The notes: generated by a model not told the origin, from the letters alone. A DNA stretch of 64,000 nucleotides from Nomascus leucogenys (GCF_006542625.1 NC_044381.1:42277030-42341029); one strand, 5' to 3'. Positions 32,598 to 44,224 are shown, numbered from the stretch's first letter. Made by a program: numbers and translations.

Positions 32598-32886
32598 CTA
32601 GTTCCTCTTTTTATAAGGGAACTAATCCCATTCAGGAGGGCTCCACCCTCATGGCCTAATCACCTTCCAAAGGCCCCACTTCCTAACATCATCACATTAG
32701 GTTTCAACCCATGAATTTTGGGAGGACATAAACATTCAGTCTAAAGCAATTATAGACAGAATTAATTCAGAAGAGTTTTTAAACACACAAACAACAGCTA
32801 AAACAAGAAGCAACAAGGAGAAGTTCTGGAAAGGGGAGGAGATTCTGATTTCCAGAATTGTCATATTAGGTTATTTAAATGTCCAT

Positions 32887-33477
32887 TTTTTTTGTTTTGT
32901 TTTTTAAGATGAAGTCTCACTCTGTTGTCCAGGCTGGAGTGCAGTGGTACAATCATGGCTCACTGCAGCCTCAACCTCCTGGGCTTAGATGATCCTCCCA
33001 CCTCAGCCTCCTGAGTAGCTGGGACTATAGGCATATGTCACCACATCCAGATAATTTTTTTTTTTGAGACGGAGTCTCGCTCTGTCTCCCAGGCTGGATG
33101 CAGTGGCGCAATCTCGGCTCACTGCAAGCTCCACCTCCTGGGTTCACGCCATTCTCCTGCCTCAGCCTGCCTCTCCGAGTAGCTGGGACTACAGGCACCT
33201 GCCACCACGCCCGGCTAATTTTTTTTTATTTTTAGTAGAGATGGGGTTTCACCGTGGTCTCGTTCATCTGACCTCATGATCCGCCCACCTCGGCCTCCCA
33301 AAGTGCTGGGATTACAAGCGTGAGCCACTGCACCCGGCGATAATTTTTGTATTTTTTGTAGAAATGGAGTTTTGCCATGTCGCCCAGGTTGGTCTCAAAC
33401 TCCTGGGCTTAAGCGATCTGCCCACCTTGGCCTCCCAAAGTGCTAGGATTATAGGCATGAGCTACTGCACCCAGCCA
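32887..33477 (-). repeat. Old Alu, split by a younger Alu
   Basis: An AluJ-like antisense copy: aagatgaagtctcactctgttgtcc...ccagataattttt, resuming after the insertion with ttttgtattttttgtagaaatgg and ending actgcacccagcc. Confidence 0.92.
33060..33338 (-). repeat. AluY-like inserted within an Alu
   Basis: Antisense; bounded by gataattttt at 33050-33059 and 33339-33348, the TSD within the older Alu's linker. Confidence 0.95.
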
Positions 33478-33484
33478 AACGTAC

Positions 33485-33957
33485 AATTTTTAACAAAAAA
33501 TTATGGAACATATAAAGAAACGAGTGTATGGCCCATACATGTAGACAAAAAGCAGTCCGTAGAAAATGCCCCTGAGGAAGCCCAAACATTAGACCTACTA
33601 AACCAAAGACTTGCAATTGGCTGCTTTAGATATGCCCAAAGAACTATAGGAAACCATGTCTAAAGAAATAGACTATGGCCGGGCGCAGTGGCTCACGCCT
33701 GTAATCCCAGCACTTTGGGAGCTGAGGTGGGTAATCACGAGGTCAGGAGTTCAAGACCAGCCTGGCTAACATGGTAAAACCCCCATCTCTACTAAAAATA
33801 CAAAAATTAGCCAGGCATAGTGGTGTGCACCTGTAGTCCCAGCTACTTGGGAGTCTGAGGCAGGAGGATTGCTTGAACCCAGGAAGTGGAGGTTGCAGTG
33901 AGCCGAGATCGTGCCACTGTCCTCCAGCCTGGGTGACAGAGCAAGACTCCGTTTCAG

Positions 33958-33991
<34 letters not shown>

Positions 33992-34100
33992 ATTAGAGTA
34001 TGAGAACAATGTCTTACTAAATGGAGAATACCAATAAAGACATACAAATTATAAAAAAGAAAATAGATTCAAAAGAGTACATCAAGAGATACATTGGAAC
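33485..34100 (+). mobile_element. L1M 5'/ORF1-region fragment, split by an Alu
   Basis: The segment 'aagcagtccgtagaaaatgcccctgaggaagccc', 'ttagatatgcccaaagaactat', 'aggaaaccatgtctaaagaa', and after the Alu 'gtatgagaacaatgtcttac' and 'aataccaataaagacat' match an old L1 upstream region. Confidence 0.75.
33677..33988 (+). repeat. Alu (inside the L1M)
   Basis: From ggccgggcgcagtggctc to a roughly 33-bp A-tail. The flanks aagaaatagactat and aagaattagagtat are a diverged TSD. Confidence 0.94.
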
Positions 34101-34770
34101 AGACCAGGCAAACTTTCAAGTTGTTTGCTCTAAAATGGAGCAGAAAAATGGGACAGTAGCTGAAGTGGGATGTAGAATCAAAGGGGACTTTTTTCTTTAA
34201 TAAGGAAGAAATAATAACACGTTTGATTTGATGATGAGATTAATCCAGTACAGAAGAAACAAGAAGTTGCAGGAGATGGCAGGGGAAGAACCCTGTCGAT
34301 TTTGAGTGGATGACAACAAATAAGCTTCAGTGACTCCTGCCTTGGTTAGGTGTGAAGGTTAGATAAGATGCCTCATCTTAACAGGAAGAAAGAGAGTGTT
34401 CACAAACAGCTGTGCTGAATGGGAACTGTATGTTTTTCTCAACGAAGTAAGAGGCAAGGTTGCAGCTAAGAATGAGGAGGCAGAATCCATGTTGTGGGTT
34501 TGTAGGAAGAGAAAGGGTGGGAGAGCAAACAAACCAGGGAGACACTATGGGATTTCTGGCTAGGACTATGGGCCCGGTTGAGTAAGCCGTTAGTTACTTA
34601 AAATGAGACTCATCAACAAGGCTGGATGATTCTCTGGTATGATGGTGCCTGCACGGAGAGAAGGCCAGCAGGTGGATTTAACCAGGATTCCTTTCTTTGC
34701 AGTCATTCAAAAAGTGCCTTTTTCTTCTCTCAAACCCTGGGCTCAGAGGTAGGTAGTCATCCTCCTTCAC
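34101..34770. other. No recognised gene
   Basis: About 670 bp, possibly decayed repeat. No coding or RNA signal is recognised. Confidence 0.4.
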
Positions 34771-34771
34771 T

Positions 34772-35097
34772 CTCTTTTTTCTTTTCTTTTCTTTTTTTTC
34801 TTTTCTTTTCTTTTCTTTTTGAGACAGTCTCGCTCTGTTGCCAGGCTGGAGTGCAATGGTGTGATCTTGGCTCACTGCCACCTCTGCCTCCTGGGTTCAA
34901 GTGATTCTCCTGCCTCAGCCTCCTGATTAGCTGGGACTACAGGTGCATGCCACCACGCCCAGCTATTTTTTGTATTTTTAGTAGAGATGGGGTTTCATCA
35001 TGTTTGCCAAGATGGTCTCGATCTCCTGACGTCGTGATCCACCCGCCTCGGCCTCCCAAAGTGCTGGGATTATAGGTGTAAGCCACCGCGCCAGGCC
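34772..35097 (-). repeat. Alu with exact target duplication
   Basis: An antisense Alu whose tail is a (TTTTC)n tract. It is flanked by cctccttcact at 34761-34771 and 35100-35110. Confidence 0.94.
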
Positions 35098-35139
35098 CCC
35101 CTCCTTCACTTTCATTGCTGCTTCCAGGTCATTTCTTGT

Positions 35140-35370
35140 CCAAAAACTCCAGCCCTGAATCTATCTGTGCCAGTATGTATAGATCTACCTCATCCTTTTA
35201 TACTGCCATACAACTGTATATTACATAGTATATATATGTGTGTATATAAGTGTGTGTGTGTATATACATTCATACACACACACACGGTTCATCTAGATAT
35301 TCCCTATTGATAGATATTTAGGTGATTTCTAATTTTTTTTTGCTATGAAAAACAGTTTTGTATGTAGCAG
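35140..35370 (-). mobile_element. Decayed L1 fragment with TA/TG microsatellite
   Basis: The segments 'catccttttatactgccatacaactgt' and 'cctattgatagatatttaggtgatttctaattttttttt' resemble antisense L1 3' sequence. They are separated by a mixed TATATG/TG/CA tract at about 35222-35285. Confidence 0.5.
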
Positions 35371-36185
35371 GTAGTCTTCAAAGGTGGCTCCCAATAAAAT
35401 ACACCTCCAAGTTTTCATGTCCTTCCCACACTGCATCTTTTGCTGATGCTGCTGTGGCTCACTTTAACTAACCAAGTGAAAATGAATTGGTGCTATAACA
35501 GGTCCAGGCCTAAGCCTTAAAAAGGCCTTAAAAAATACTGGCAGCTTTCTGGTGGATGCAGTGGCTCACGCCTGTAATCCCAGCACTTTGGGAGGCCGAG
35601 GCGGGCGGATCATGAGATCAGGAGTTAGAGACAGCCTGGCGAACACAGTGAAACCTTTTCTCTACTGAAAATACAAAAAATTAGCCCAGCATGGTGGCAT
35701 GTGCCTGTAATCCCAGCTACTCGGGAGGCTGAGGCAGGAGAATAGCTTGAACCCGGGAGGCAGAGGTTGCAGTGAGCCGAGATCGTGCACTCCAACCTGG
35801 GCAACAGAGCAAGACTCAGTCTCAAAACAAAATGAAACAAAACAGAACTGGCAGCTTCCACTTTTGTAGTCTTGGGAGCTTGCACTATATAAGAAGTCCA
35901 ATACTCTTCTGAAGAAAGAGGCCACATGCAGAGGCCTTAGAAGAAGGAGATGTCCCATACTTCCTCTGGAAACAGAGGTCCCATGGAAGAGCACCAAGGT
36001 GCCAGATATGTGACTGAAGAAACCATCTTGGATGTTTTCATCCACTTGAGCCTCCAAACTACCATAAGTTAGCAAAAGAACCACCCAGTTGAGCCCAGTC
36101 AACCCACAGAGTGTTGAGGCAATCATGAAATGTTTTAAGCTTTCAAGTGTTGAGGTTTACTGTGTGGCCATAGATAAGCAAAATA
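35371..36185 (+). mobile_element. MLT1-like LTR, split by an Alu
   Basis: Motifs tggctcccaataaaatacacct, ccatcttggatgttttcatcc, cacccagttgagcccagtcaaccc, ending catagataagcaaaatac, follow old MLT1-type LTRs. Confidence 0.6.
35549..35846 (+). repeat. Alu with target duplication
   Basis: From ctggtggatgcagtggctc to a mixed A-rich tail. It is flanked by actggcagctttc (35536-35548) and actggcagcttcc (about 35847-35859). Confidence 0.93.
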
Positions 36186-36391
36186 CTGTGATAAACATCA
36201 ACAGAACCTCCCTCCTTATCCTCTAAGTATACAGAGAACTAAATGACTAGGCCATTGGGCATGCAAATCAAGTCTTAATAAATTCTGTTGAGTTACACTC
36301 CAAAATGGCTGTATACCACTTTATATCCCCACCCACAATGATGAGGGGTACCAATTTCCCTTAAAATGTTTGCAGTTAAAAAGTGGGATTT

Positions 36392-36510
36392 CAAGCTGGG
36401 CACAGTGGCCCATGCCTGTAGTCCCAGCTATGCTGGAGGTTGAGGCCAGAAGATCATTTGAGCCCAGGAATTCAAAATCATCCTGGGTGACATATCAAGA
36501 AAAAAAAAGA
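36392..36510 (+). repeat. Free left Alu monomer (FLAM-like)
   Basis: A single 118-bp monomer (aagctgggcacagtggcccatgcc to catatcaag) with an A-tail and no second arm. Consistent with a fossil monomer or a truncated Alu. Confidence 0.8.
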
Positions 36511-36778
36511 CATTTCATTTCATTTTGCTTTTCTCTGATTACTAGTCAAAGTATTTGTTTTTCATATATTTACTAGATATTTGTGTTGACTTTTCTGTTA
36601 ACTGCCTGTTGGAGAAGAGACAAACAGGATTGTCTTCTCCCTGCAGCTGACAACTGCAAGGTGTTTCTATACCTGCCCTGGCCGGGCCATGCCCATGCCC
36701 ACAACACCCCTACCGTCATACACTTAGGTGGGTGTCACCTATGCCCTCCCAAAATCCTATTAAGAACAGAGAGAAGCA

Positions 36779-37066
36779 GGCTGGGCGCGGTGGCCCACGC
36801 CTGTAATCCCAGCACTTTGGGAAGCCTACGCGGGCAGATCACCTGAGGTCAGGAGTTCGAGACCAGCCCGACCAACATGGAGAAACCCCATCTCTACTAA
36901 AAGTACAAAATTAGCCGGGCGTGGTGGTGCATGCCTGAGGCTGAGGCATGAGAATCGCTTAAACCCGGGAGGCGGAGGTTGCAGTGAGCCAGGATCACAC
37001 CATTGCGTTCCAGCCTGGGCAACAAGAGTGAAACCCCATCTCAAAAAAACAAACAACAAAAAAAAA
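36779..37066 (+). repeat. Alu
   Basis: From ggctgggcgcggtggccc to an A/C-mixed tail, with a small deletion around catgcctgaggctgagg. The flanking agagagaag / aaagagaag may be the TSD. Confidence 0.92.
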
Positions 37067-37079
37067 CCACAAAGAGAAG

Positions 37080-37450
37080 CTGCGTGCAGCCTGAGCACGC
37101 CTCTTCATGGGGTGATGAGAGCGGCGACATCATGTGATCATCCTGCTGAACTGTGATGAGAATTATAACCCGAAGTCTCTGTCTTGTCATAACTCCCTGT
37201 CACCTTCCATTTGAGGACTGCCTAAGTCCCAGAGAGGACCACCACATCTTACTAACAACAGTGTAGTAGGATGGCCTTATTTGCATATCTGTAAGACCCA
37301 AGAAACCTTGGGGACAGGAGGGTCTCAGAGCCAGCACATGTGCCAATCACAATTTCCATCAGCACATGAGGGTTTGCTGCTTGTGAAGACTCTAGGGAGC
37401 TCTTTAGTCTCCACTTGCCTAAAGCTTGAAGAGCCAGTTTTTTCTGGATG
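37080..37450. other. No recognised feature
   Basis: About 370 bp unclassified. No gene signal is seen. Confidence 0.4.
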
Positions 37451-37459
37451 CTCTGGATC

Positions 37460-37789
37460 TTCTTTTTTTTTTTTTTTTATTACTTATCTATTTTATTTAT
37501 TTATTTAATTTATTTATTTATTTATTTATTTTGAGATGGAGTCTCACTCTGTCACCCAGACTGGGGCGCAGTGGCGTGATCTCGACTCACTATAACCTCT
37601 GCCTCCTGAGTTCAAGCGATTCTCCTGCCTCATCCTCCTGAGTAGCTGGGACTACGGGCCCCCACACCCGGCTAAATTTTGTATGTTTTAGCAGAGATGG
37701 GGTTTCGTTGTATTGGTCAGGTTGGTCTTGAACTCCTGAACTCAGGTGATCCACCTGACTTAGCCTCCCAAAGTGCTGCGATTACAGGC
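37460..37789 (-). repeat. Alu with (TTTA)n tail
   Basis: The poly-T tail has expanded to a TTTA/ATTT tract (about 37480-37532) before tttgagatggagtctc. The 5' end is missing (stops at gattacaggct). Confidence 0.92.
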
Positions 37790-37950
37790 TGGATTTCCTT
37801 CTGATAGAACCCTCGGAGTGGATCCAGTTTAGGGATGGCCTAGGCCACTGCCCAGAGAGCAAAAGCATCCATGTATACAAGGCAATCCATGGACATCACT
37901 GGTACCCTCCTGGAGGGGAAGGAACTGTGGCCTTTTCCCCTAACATAAGG

Positions 37951-37994
<44 letters not shown>
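37951..37994. repeat. (TG)n microsatellite
   Basis: About 21 uninterrupted TG units, probably polymorphic. Confidence 0.96.
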
Positions 37995-38094
37995 TTTGGT
38001 CTAGCTGAGATAATTTTATGTTAGACAATTTTTTATGTTTAGTAATTTTATGATGAGTGGTAATTTGAAAGGGCTACTACCTCTGGTCTATGGC

Positions 38095-38538
38095 CACATA
38101 TTTCTATTAGTCTTCTGGGGTGACTAACAAAGGACCACAAAACTAAGTGGTTTAAATAAAAGAAATCAATTGTCTCACAGTCCTGGAGTCCAGCAGTCTC
38201 AGATCCGAGTGTTGGCCAGGCCATGCTCCCTCCGAAGGCTCTAGGGAGGGATGTGTTCCAGGCCTCTCTCCAGCTTCTGGCCATTCCTTGGTTTATGGCA
38301 GCGCAACTTTACTCTTCACGTGGTGTTCTCCCTATCTGTGTGCTTCCTTCGTGTCTGTCTCTTGGCCCAAATTTCCCCATTTCCTAAAGAAATCCAATTA
38401 GATTAGGGCTCACTCTAGTGACCTCACCTTAACTTGGTTGCGTCTGCAAAGATTATTTGCAAATAAGGTCACATTCATAGATACTGGGATTAGGACTTCA
38501 ACATCTTCCTGGGAAACACAATTCAACCCACAACATAC
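38095..38538 (-). mobile_element. MLT1 LTR (solo)
   Basis: A nearly complete antisense MLT1 LTR: ggggtgactaacaaaggaccacaaa, agaaatcaattgtctcacagtcctgg, gctccctccgaaggctct, ctcaccttaacttggttgc, aataaggtcacattcatag, ttcaacccacaaca. Confidence 0.85.
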
Positions 38539-38734
38539 ATTAAAACCAGCGGGGTGGATGTAGGGCAGCTCACTGCAGGTTCCAGTAGCAGGTGGAGCCA
38601 TAATTTTCTATATATTTTAGAGATTGTGTTATTCAAGAGACTAGCTGTATGTCTAAGCATTGTCCAACAAAACTAGTGATTGCCAATCCATAGGAAATAG
38701 CGATTGTAACTGTGCTTTTGAGACTAGAAGTCAA

Positions 38735-39050
38735 TTATTATTATTTATTATTATTATTATTATTGTATTTTTGAGACCGGGTCTCACTCTGTCACCCAGA
38801 CTGGAGTGCAGTGGTGTGATCATGACTCACTACAACCTCAAACTCTTGGAGTCAAGCCATCCTCCTGCCTCAGCATTCCAAATAGCTGAGACCACAAGCG
38901 TGTGCTACCACACTTGGCTAATATTTTTTAATTTTTAGTAGAGACAGGGTTCTGCTATGTTGCCCAGGCTGGTCTCGAACTCTTGGGCTCAAACGATCCT
39001 CCTGCCTTGCTTCCCAAAGCACTGGGATTACAGGCAGTCACACCTGGCCT
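38735..39050 (-). repeat. Alu with (TTA)n tail
   Basis: An antisense AluJ-like copy (gagaccgggtctcactctg to cacacctggcc) with its tail converted to a TTA repeat at 38735-38764. Confidence 0.92.
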
Positions 39051-39053
39051 ATG

Positions 39054-39329
39054 CATTATTATTATTATTATTTGAGACAGTCTTCTTTGTTGCCCAGGCT
39101 GGAGTGCAGTGGCATGATCTCAGCTCACTGCAACCTCCACCTTCCAGGTTCAAGTGATCCTCCTGCCGTAGCCCCCCTAGTAGCTGGGATTATAGGCACA
39201 CACCACCATGCCTGGCTAAGTTTTGTATTTTTAGTAGAGACAGGGTTTCGCCATGTTGGCCAGCCTGGTCTAGAACTCCTGACCCCAGGTGATCCATGGG
39301 ATTACAGGTGTGAGCCACTGTGCCCAGCC
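39054..39329 (-). repeat. Alu, second in row, with (TTA)n tail
   Basis: An antisense Alu (gagacagtcttctttgttgcc to gagccactgtgcccagcc) with a TTA-repeat tail at 39057-39072 and a short deletion near its 5' end. Confidence 0.92.
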
Positions 39330-39629
39330 TACACATTATTTTTAAAGGAGATTTTGGAAGATATTATTGGCATGAAACCTTGCTGAACAAAAATCTTAGC
39401 GGCATTAGTATTTTAATCTAACAATCCCATAGTAGTAACCATGATGATATAAATACATCTATTATTTTTAGCTGTTCTAGCAGGAAAAACCTGACCATAT
39501 ATGTGGTATATGGGAAGTATATATTTGGTCTTGGTCCCCAGTTCATAGCACATAGCCCCAAAACTCTTGGAGTTTCCTGAATGATCGTGTCCTTTGTCGT
39601 TGATAAGAACCCATTTAGACCATACTTGG
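39330..39629. other. No recognised feature
   Basis: 300 bp of AT-rich unclassified sequence. Confidence 0.4.
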
Positions 39630-40315
39630 GTTTACCTTAATAAGATGGTTTTGGGCTGGGGGCCTTAAATAACTTCGGGTTAGGAGCTGGTCACGAGAAA
39701 CAGCAAATCTTAATTAGAGGGTTGGAACTTTCAGCACCCCTCCCCAACATCTGGGGAAGGGAGAGAAGCTGCAGACTGAGTCAATCACCATGGCCAGTGA
39801 TATAATCAATCGTGCCTATGTCATGGAATCTCCATAAACACCCCTCACCTATGGGGCCGAGGGAGCTCCGGACTGGTAAGTGCACTGGGATACAGGGAGG
39901 GTGGTGTGCCCGGAGATGCACGGCAGCTCCGTGCCTCCTAACACCAAACCTCAGCCTGTGCATCTCTCCCATATGGCTCTTCCTGACCGTGTCCCTATAA
40001 TACACGGGCAATAGTAAGTAAGGTGTGCTCCTGAGTTCTGTGAGCTGTTCTAGCAAATTATCCCACTGAGGAGGAGGTTGTGGGAACCCATGAGTTTGTA
40101 GCAAGTCAGACAGAGGTGTAGGTAACCTGGGAACTCAGTACTTGGGGTTGCCATCTGACCTGGGGGTCAGTCTTGTGGAACTGAGCCTTTAAACTTGTCG
40201 AGTCTGCTCCTAAATCTGGATAGCTAGTGTCATAATAAAATGAAACTGCTGGGCACTCAGCTGATTTTTGGAGAATCGGAGAATTGGTGTTGGCAAAGAC
40301 ACCACATACTTGATT
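39630..40315 (+). mobile_element. ERV-type solo LTR
   Basis: The blocks 'ccataaacacccctcacc', 'gggccgagggagctccggactgg', 'cctgtgcatctctcccatatggctcttcctg', 'agttctgtgagctgttctagcaaatta' and 'gaatcggagaattggtgttgg' follow a known ERV LTR with U5 at the right. The open frames inside are LTR translation. Confidence 0.7.
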
Positions 40316-40349
40316 TTAAGAGAATTCGCAACACGATTAAGGAGATTAA

Positions 40350-40648
40350 GTCAGGCGAGTGCGGTGGCTCATGCCTGTAATCCCAGCACTTTGGGAGGCC
40401 GAGGCAGGTGGATCACCTAAGGTCAGGAGTTTGAGACCAGCCTGGCCAACATGGTGAAACCCCGTCTCTCCTAAAAATATAAAAAGTAGTTGGGTGTGGT
40501 GGCAGGCACCTGTAATCCCAGGTACTCAGGAGGCTGAGGCAGGAAAATTGCTTGAACCTGGGAGGCAGAGGTTGCAGTGAGCCAAGATGGTGCCACTGCA
40601 CTCCAGCTTGGGCAACAAAGAGCGAATACTCCGTCTAAAAAAAAAAAG
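40350..40648 (+). repeat. Alu
   Basis: From gtcaggcgagtgcggtggctc to a short A-tail. It is only about 20 bp from an inverted Alu. Confidence 0.93.
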
Positions 40649-40669
40649 ATTGGAAATTTAAGATAAAGT

Positions 40670-40973
40670 TTCTTTTCTTTTTTTTCTTTTTTGAAACGGA
40701 GTCTTGCTCTGTCACCCAGGCTGGACTCCAGTGGCATGATCTCAGCTCACTGCAACCTCTGCCTCCCAGGTTCAAGCAATTCTCCTGCCTCAGCCTCCCA
40801 GTAGCTGGGTTTATAGGTGTGCACCAGCATGTCCAGCTAATTTTTGTATTTTTAGTACAGGCGGGGTTTCGCTACGTTGGGCAAGCTGGTTTTGAACTTC
40901 TGACCTCAGGTGATCTGCCCGCCTTGGCCTCCCAAAGTGCTGGGATTACAGGCGTGAGCCACTGCGCCCGGCC
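40670..40973 (-). repeat. Alu
   Basis: An antisense Alu from T-rich tail / gaaacggagtcttgctctg to actgcgcccggcc. Confidence 0.93.
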
Positions 40974-41589
40974 AAAATTTCTTTATTATAATGACTACTG
41001 CACTCAAGCCTTGTGAACTTCTAAAGTTTGTAGCTATTGGTGAAAACAAGAATCCTTGTTTTATTATTCCTGAATCTGTATTTTTGGAAACAAGAAAGAC
41101 TGAATAGCTTAAACAGCTGTACACACAATTATATGGTTTGAGGTAAAATTTACTTTACAAAAGCACCATGTTTCTGGATAATGAGTAATTTCAGGATGAG
41201 TCTACACTTCAGTCATGTAAGTGGGAAGTGGAGAGACCACCAGCATCATTAAGAAAGAATCTGCTGTACATTAGAAGGAAAGACAGCAGATTGGGAAATA
41301 AAAGAATTTATTCTATTTGCCCTAAATCAGAGCTCAACATGTCAGCATTTTTCTGCCTTCCTCTCTTCCTTTTATCCACAAATACACTGCTGGCACGTCT
41401 CAGGCATTGCTGGGGACACGCCAGTCTCTTCCTTGTGGAGTTTCAGGTCGGCAGGGAACACAGACTTCAGTCCAGTGAGCATGCAGAGCACAGTGGTCTG
41501 TGCTCAGGTGGGTTTCCATGGAGCCCTGCCCCACTGTGGGGTGAGGACAACAGAGAGGCATTTCCAAGGAAGCGGCATCCACAGGGGTG
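40974..41589. other. No recognised gene
   Basis: About 615 bp of unclassified sequence. The overlapping open frames at about 41228-41750 on both strands have no splice or homology support. Confidence 0.4.
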
Positions 41590-42600
41590 AGACAAAGTCG
41601 TTTGAGTGAAGGGAGTGAGCGAGAGCATGCTGCAGGCAGAAAGAACTGCTTGCTAAAGGGCCCCCTGGTGAAAAGGAGTTCATGCTTTCTATGTTTTTGA
41701 GAAGAAGAAAGATCAGAATAGCTGGAAAGTAGAGAGCAAGAACATAGCACAGAATGGGCCTGAACAGGTAAGGAGGTGTCAGATCCCCAGGGCTATGAAA
41801 GATTTCAGGCTTTCACTTAGGAACAGGAGCAAGGCATTTGGCAGAAGCATCGTTAGCTTTAGTCTGAAGAGATCTTCCCATATATGGGTGGAGAGGAGAC
41901 TGGAGCGGGTGGAAGCTAGAGATGGAAAGACTAGTTAGGAGGCTCTTCTCCAGGCAAACGAGACAAGCATCTCGGGCTAGGGTGATGGTGATGGAGAGAG
42001 AGGACGGGAGGCAGAGGGCATTGGGTGGAGACCAAAGGCTGTGATGCTAAGTGGACATAGGAGAGAGGGCAAGGAGGGGGCTGGGCTTCTGATCTTGTGG
42101 AACTACACGGATGATGGTGCCATCAAGTGCAGGAGGGAATGTGGGAAAAAGATGAGGTTTGAGGCAGGGTTTGGGGTAGGGCGATGTAGAGCTTGAGTCC
42201 ATCGTTTAAATAACTTGAGTTTGAGGTGCCATTGGGACAGTCATGTGGAAATGCCAGGGAGGCAGCTGCAAATGTAAGTTTGGAGGTCAGGGGAGCATGC
42301 CAGGCTGGAGTTACAGATTTAGGAGGTGCTGGGCACATAGGTGACAGTGGAAGCCATGAGCTTGGAAGAGATTTCCCACTGGGAGAGTGTGGAGCAAGAT
42401 GAGAGGATGGCAGAGGACCAAGACCAGCATAATCGCCAAGTGGAAGAGGTTAAGGTGCAAAGAAGAACAAGGAGAAATGTCTAAAGAAGTAGAAGCAAAA
42501 CCAGGAGTGCTTGATATCATACAAGCCGAGGGAAAACATGTTTCAAAGAGGGAATGGTCTAGGGTAAAATGCTGCAGAGAGGCTGCGTGAGAGAAGAACA
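41590..42600 (+). mobile_element. Ancient interspersed repeat, copy 2
   Basis: The segments 'cagggctatgaaagatttcagg', 'ggagaggagactggagcggg', 'agttaggaggctcttctccagg', 'gagtttgaggtgccattggg', 'tggaaatgccagggaggcagctg', 'ggctggagttacagatttaggag' repeat the order seen in the 28690-30500 copy, in the same orientation. Confidence 0.55.
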
Positions 42601-43177
42601 AAAATGTATGTTGGTTCAGTACATGGATGACCACACCCAGCTGCTTGTGTGGATTCAGGGTGGCAGACTGGCAAAGAGTGTGGAGTGAGGAAATGAAGCC
42701 ATTGTGTTTGACAAGTCTGGCAATTTATCTTGTTTGCAGTGGGATATTTGTAGTGCTCCCTGCTAGTGGAGCAGAAGGGTACAATTCAGTTGAGGATTTT
42801 CCTAACTGAAAAAGTAACGAGCAAGTGAACAATTCCACCACACTGGTCTGCATGCATTCCTCACAAAAGCGTGGTGGGCCCAAGGCCTTGGACTATAGTC
42901 ACTTACTTTCCACGTCCACGCAGTGAAGTTTGGTATGCCCCGATACTCCATATTCTGTTTTGTTTTTTGGGGGGTAGGGGTCTGATTTGGTATTTATTGA
43001 AACTCAAAAAGCACTACCCACAAATGAAAGAATGGATAAACTGGACTTCAGCAGAATGAAAAACTGCAACTTATGAAAAGACATCATTAAAAAAATGAAA
43101 ACTAGCCAGAAACTGGAAGAAAATATATCTGTCTCTTTGAGTTTTCACCCAGAACATACAAAAAAGAGCTCTAGAAA

Positions 43178-43490
43178 CTTTTTTTTTTTGTTTTTTTTTG
43201 TTTTGGAGACCGGATCTCACTCTGCAGCCCAGGCTGGAGTGCAGTTGTACAATCATAGCTCACTGCAGCCTCGTACTCCTTGGGCCCAGGTGATCCTCCC
43301 ATCTCAGCCTCCCGAGTAGCTGGGACTACAGATGTTCACCACCATTCCTGGCTAATTTTAAATTATTATTTGTAGAGACAAGATCTCACTATGTTGCTCA
43401 GGTTGGTCTCGAACCCTTAGGCTCAAGTGATCCTCCCACCTCGGCCTCCCAAAGTGTAGGGATTAGAGGCAAGAGCCACCATGCCTGGGC
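43178..43490 (-). repeat. Alu (old, inside the L1M)
   Basis: An antisense Alu, T-rich tail then gagaccggatctcactctgc, ending gccaccatgcctgggc. Confidence 0.92.
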
Positions 43491-43581
43491 AACACTTGAA
43501 AAGAAGAAGACATCCAACCTTATTAAAAAATCAGAGAAGCAAAGAAATCCCATGATTTGAGGGAGACAAAGAATAAAAATA

Positions 43582-43884
43582 GGCCGGGCGCGGTGGCTTA
43601 CGCTTGTAATCCCAGCACTTTGGGAGGCTGAGGTGGGCGGATCACGAGGTCAGGAGATCGAGACCACGGTAAAACCCCGTCTCTATTAAAAATACAAAAA
43701 ATTAGCCGGGCGTGGTGGCGGGCGCCTGTGGTCCCAGCTACTTGGAGAGGCTGAGGCAGGAGAATGGCGTGAACCCGGGAGGCGGAGCTTGCAGTGAGCC
43801 GAGATTGCGCCACTGCACTCCAACCTGGGCGACAGAGCGAGACTCCATCTCAAAAAATTAAAAAAAAAAAAAAATAAAAATAAA
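43582..43884 (+). repeat. AluY-like (inside the L1M)
   Basis: Near-consensus Alu (ggccgggcgcggtggctta to tctcaaaaaattaaaa). It lies 91 bp from the opposite-orientation Alu. Confidence 0.94.
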
Positions 43885-44224
43885 TCAGCAAAAATTTGAA
43901 TAGACATCTGACAAAAGAAGGTAGGCTAGTGGCCAATAAGCATAAGAAAAGATATAGAACATGACTCTTCATCAGGAAAATGTGAATTAAACCACATAAT
44001 TTAACCACCCAGGTCTCAGATATCCCAGGATACCCCTGGCCTTGAAACCTTCACACTGGCTCTTCACTCCAGCTCGAATACTCTTCCCAGATACCTGCAT
44101 GGTTCCCTTCTTAAGGCCTGCAAGAGCTTGTTCCTGCTGCTCTTGCTAGTATAGACCCTGCTCATTTTCTCTCCCTCTTGCTTGCTGTTCATCACAAGGA
44201 TCAGAATGGCTGTCCCCATACAGC

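Larger units (their letters stand above)
31795..32755 (-). mobile_element. MaLR LTR, split by two Alus
   Basis: Left part (tccatttgggctgctgtaacagaatac, aacagaaatttattgcatacagttctgg) and right part after 32598 (agggaactaatcccattcaggagggctccaccctcatgg, ccccacttcctaacatc) form one antisense MaLR LTR. Confidence 0.8.
43000..44010 (+). mobile_element. L1M ORF2 fragment, split by two Alus
   Basis: The blocks 'ataaactggacttcagcagaatgaaaaactgc', 'gaaaagacatcattaaaaaa', 'aactggaagaaaatatat', 'atagacatctgacaaaagaagg' and 'gtggccaataagcataagaaaaga' follow L1 ORF2 in sense orientation. It is decayed and non-functional. Confidence 0.8.

Noticed and set aside
35662..36126. 154-codon minus-strand frame
   Set aside because: Composed of MLT1-like LTR and Alu sequence.
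41228..41750. Opposed 116-120 codon frames as exons
   Set aside because: Overlapping on opposite strands with no splice signals. The downstream part enters an ancient repeat.
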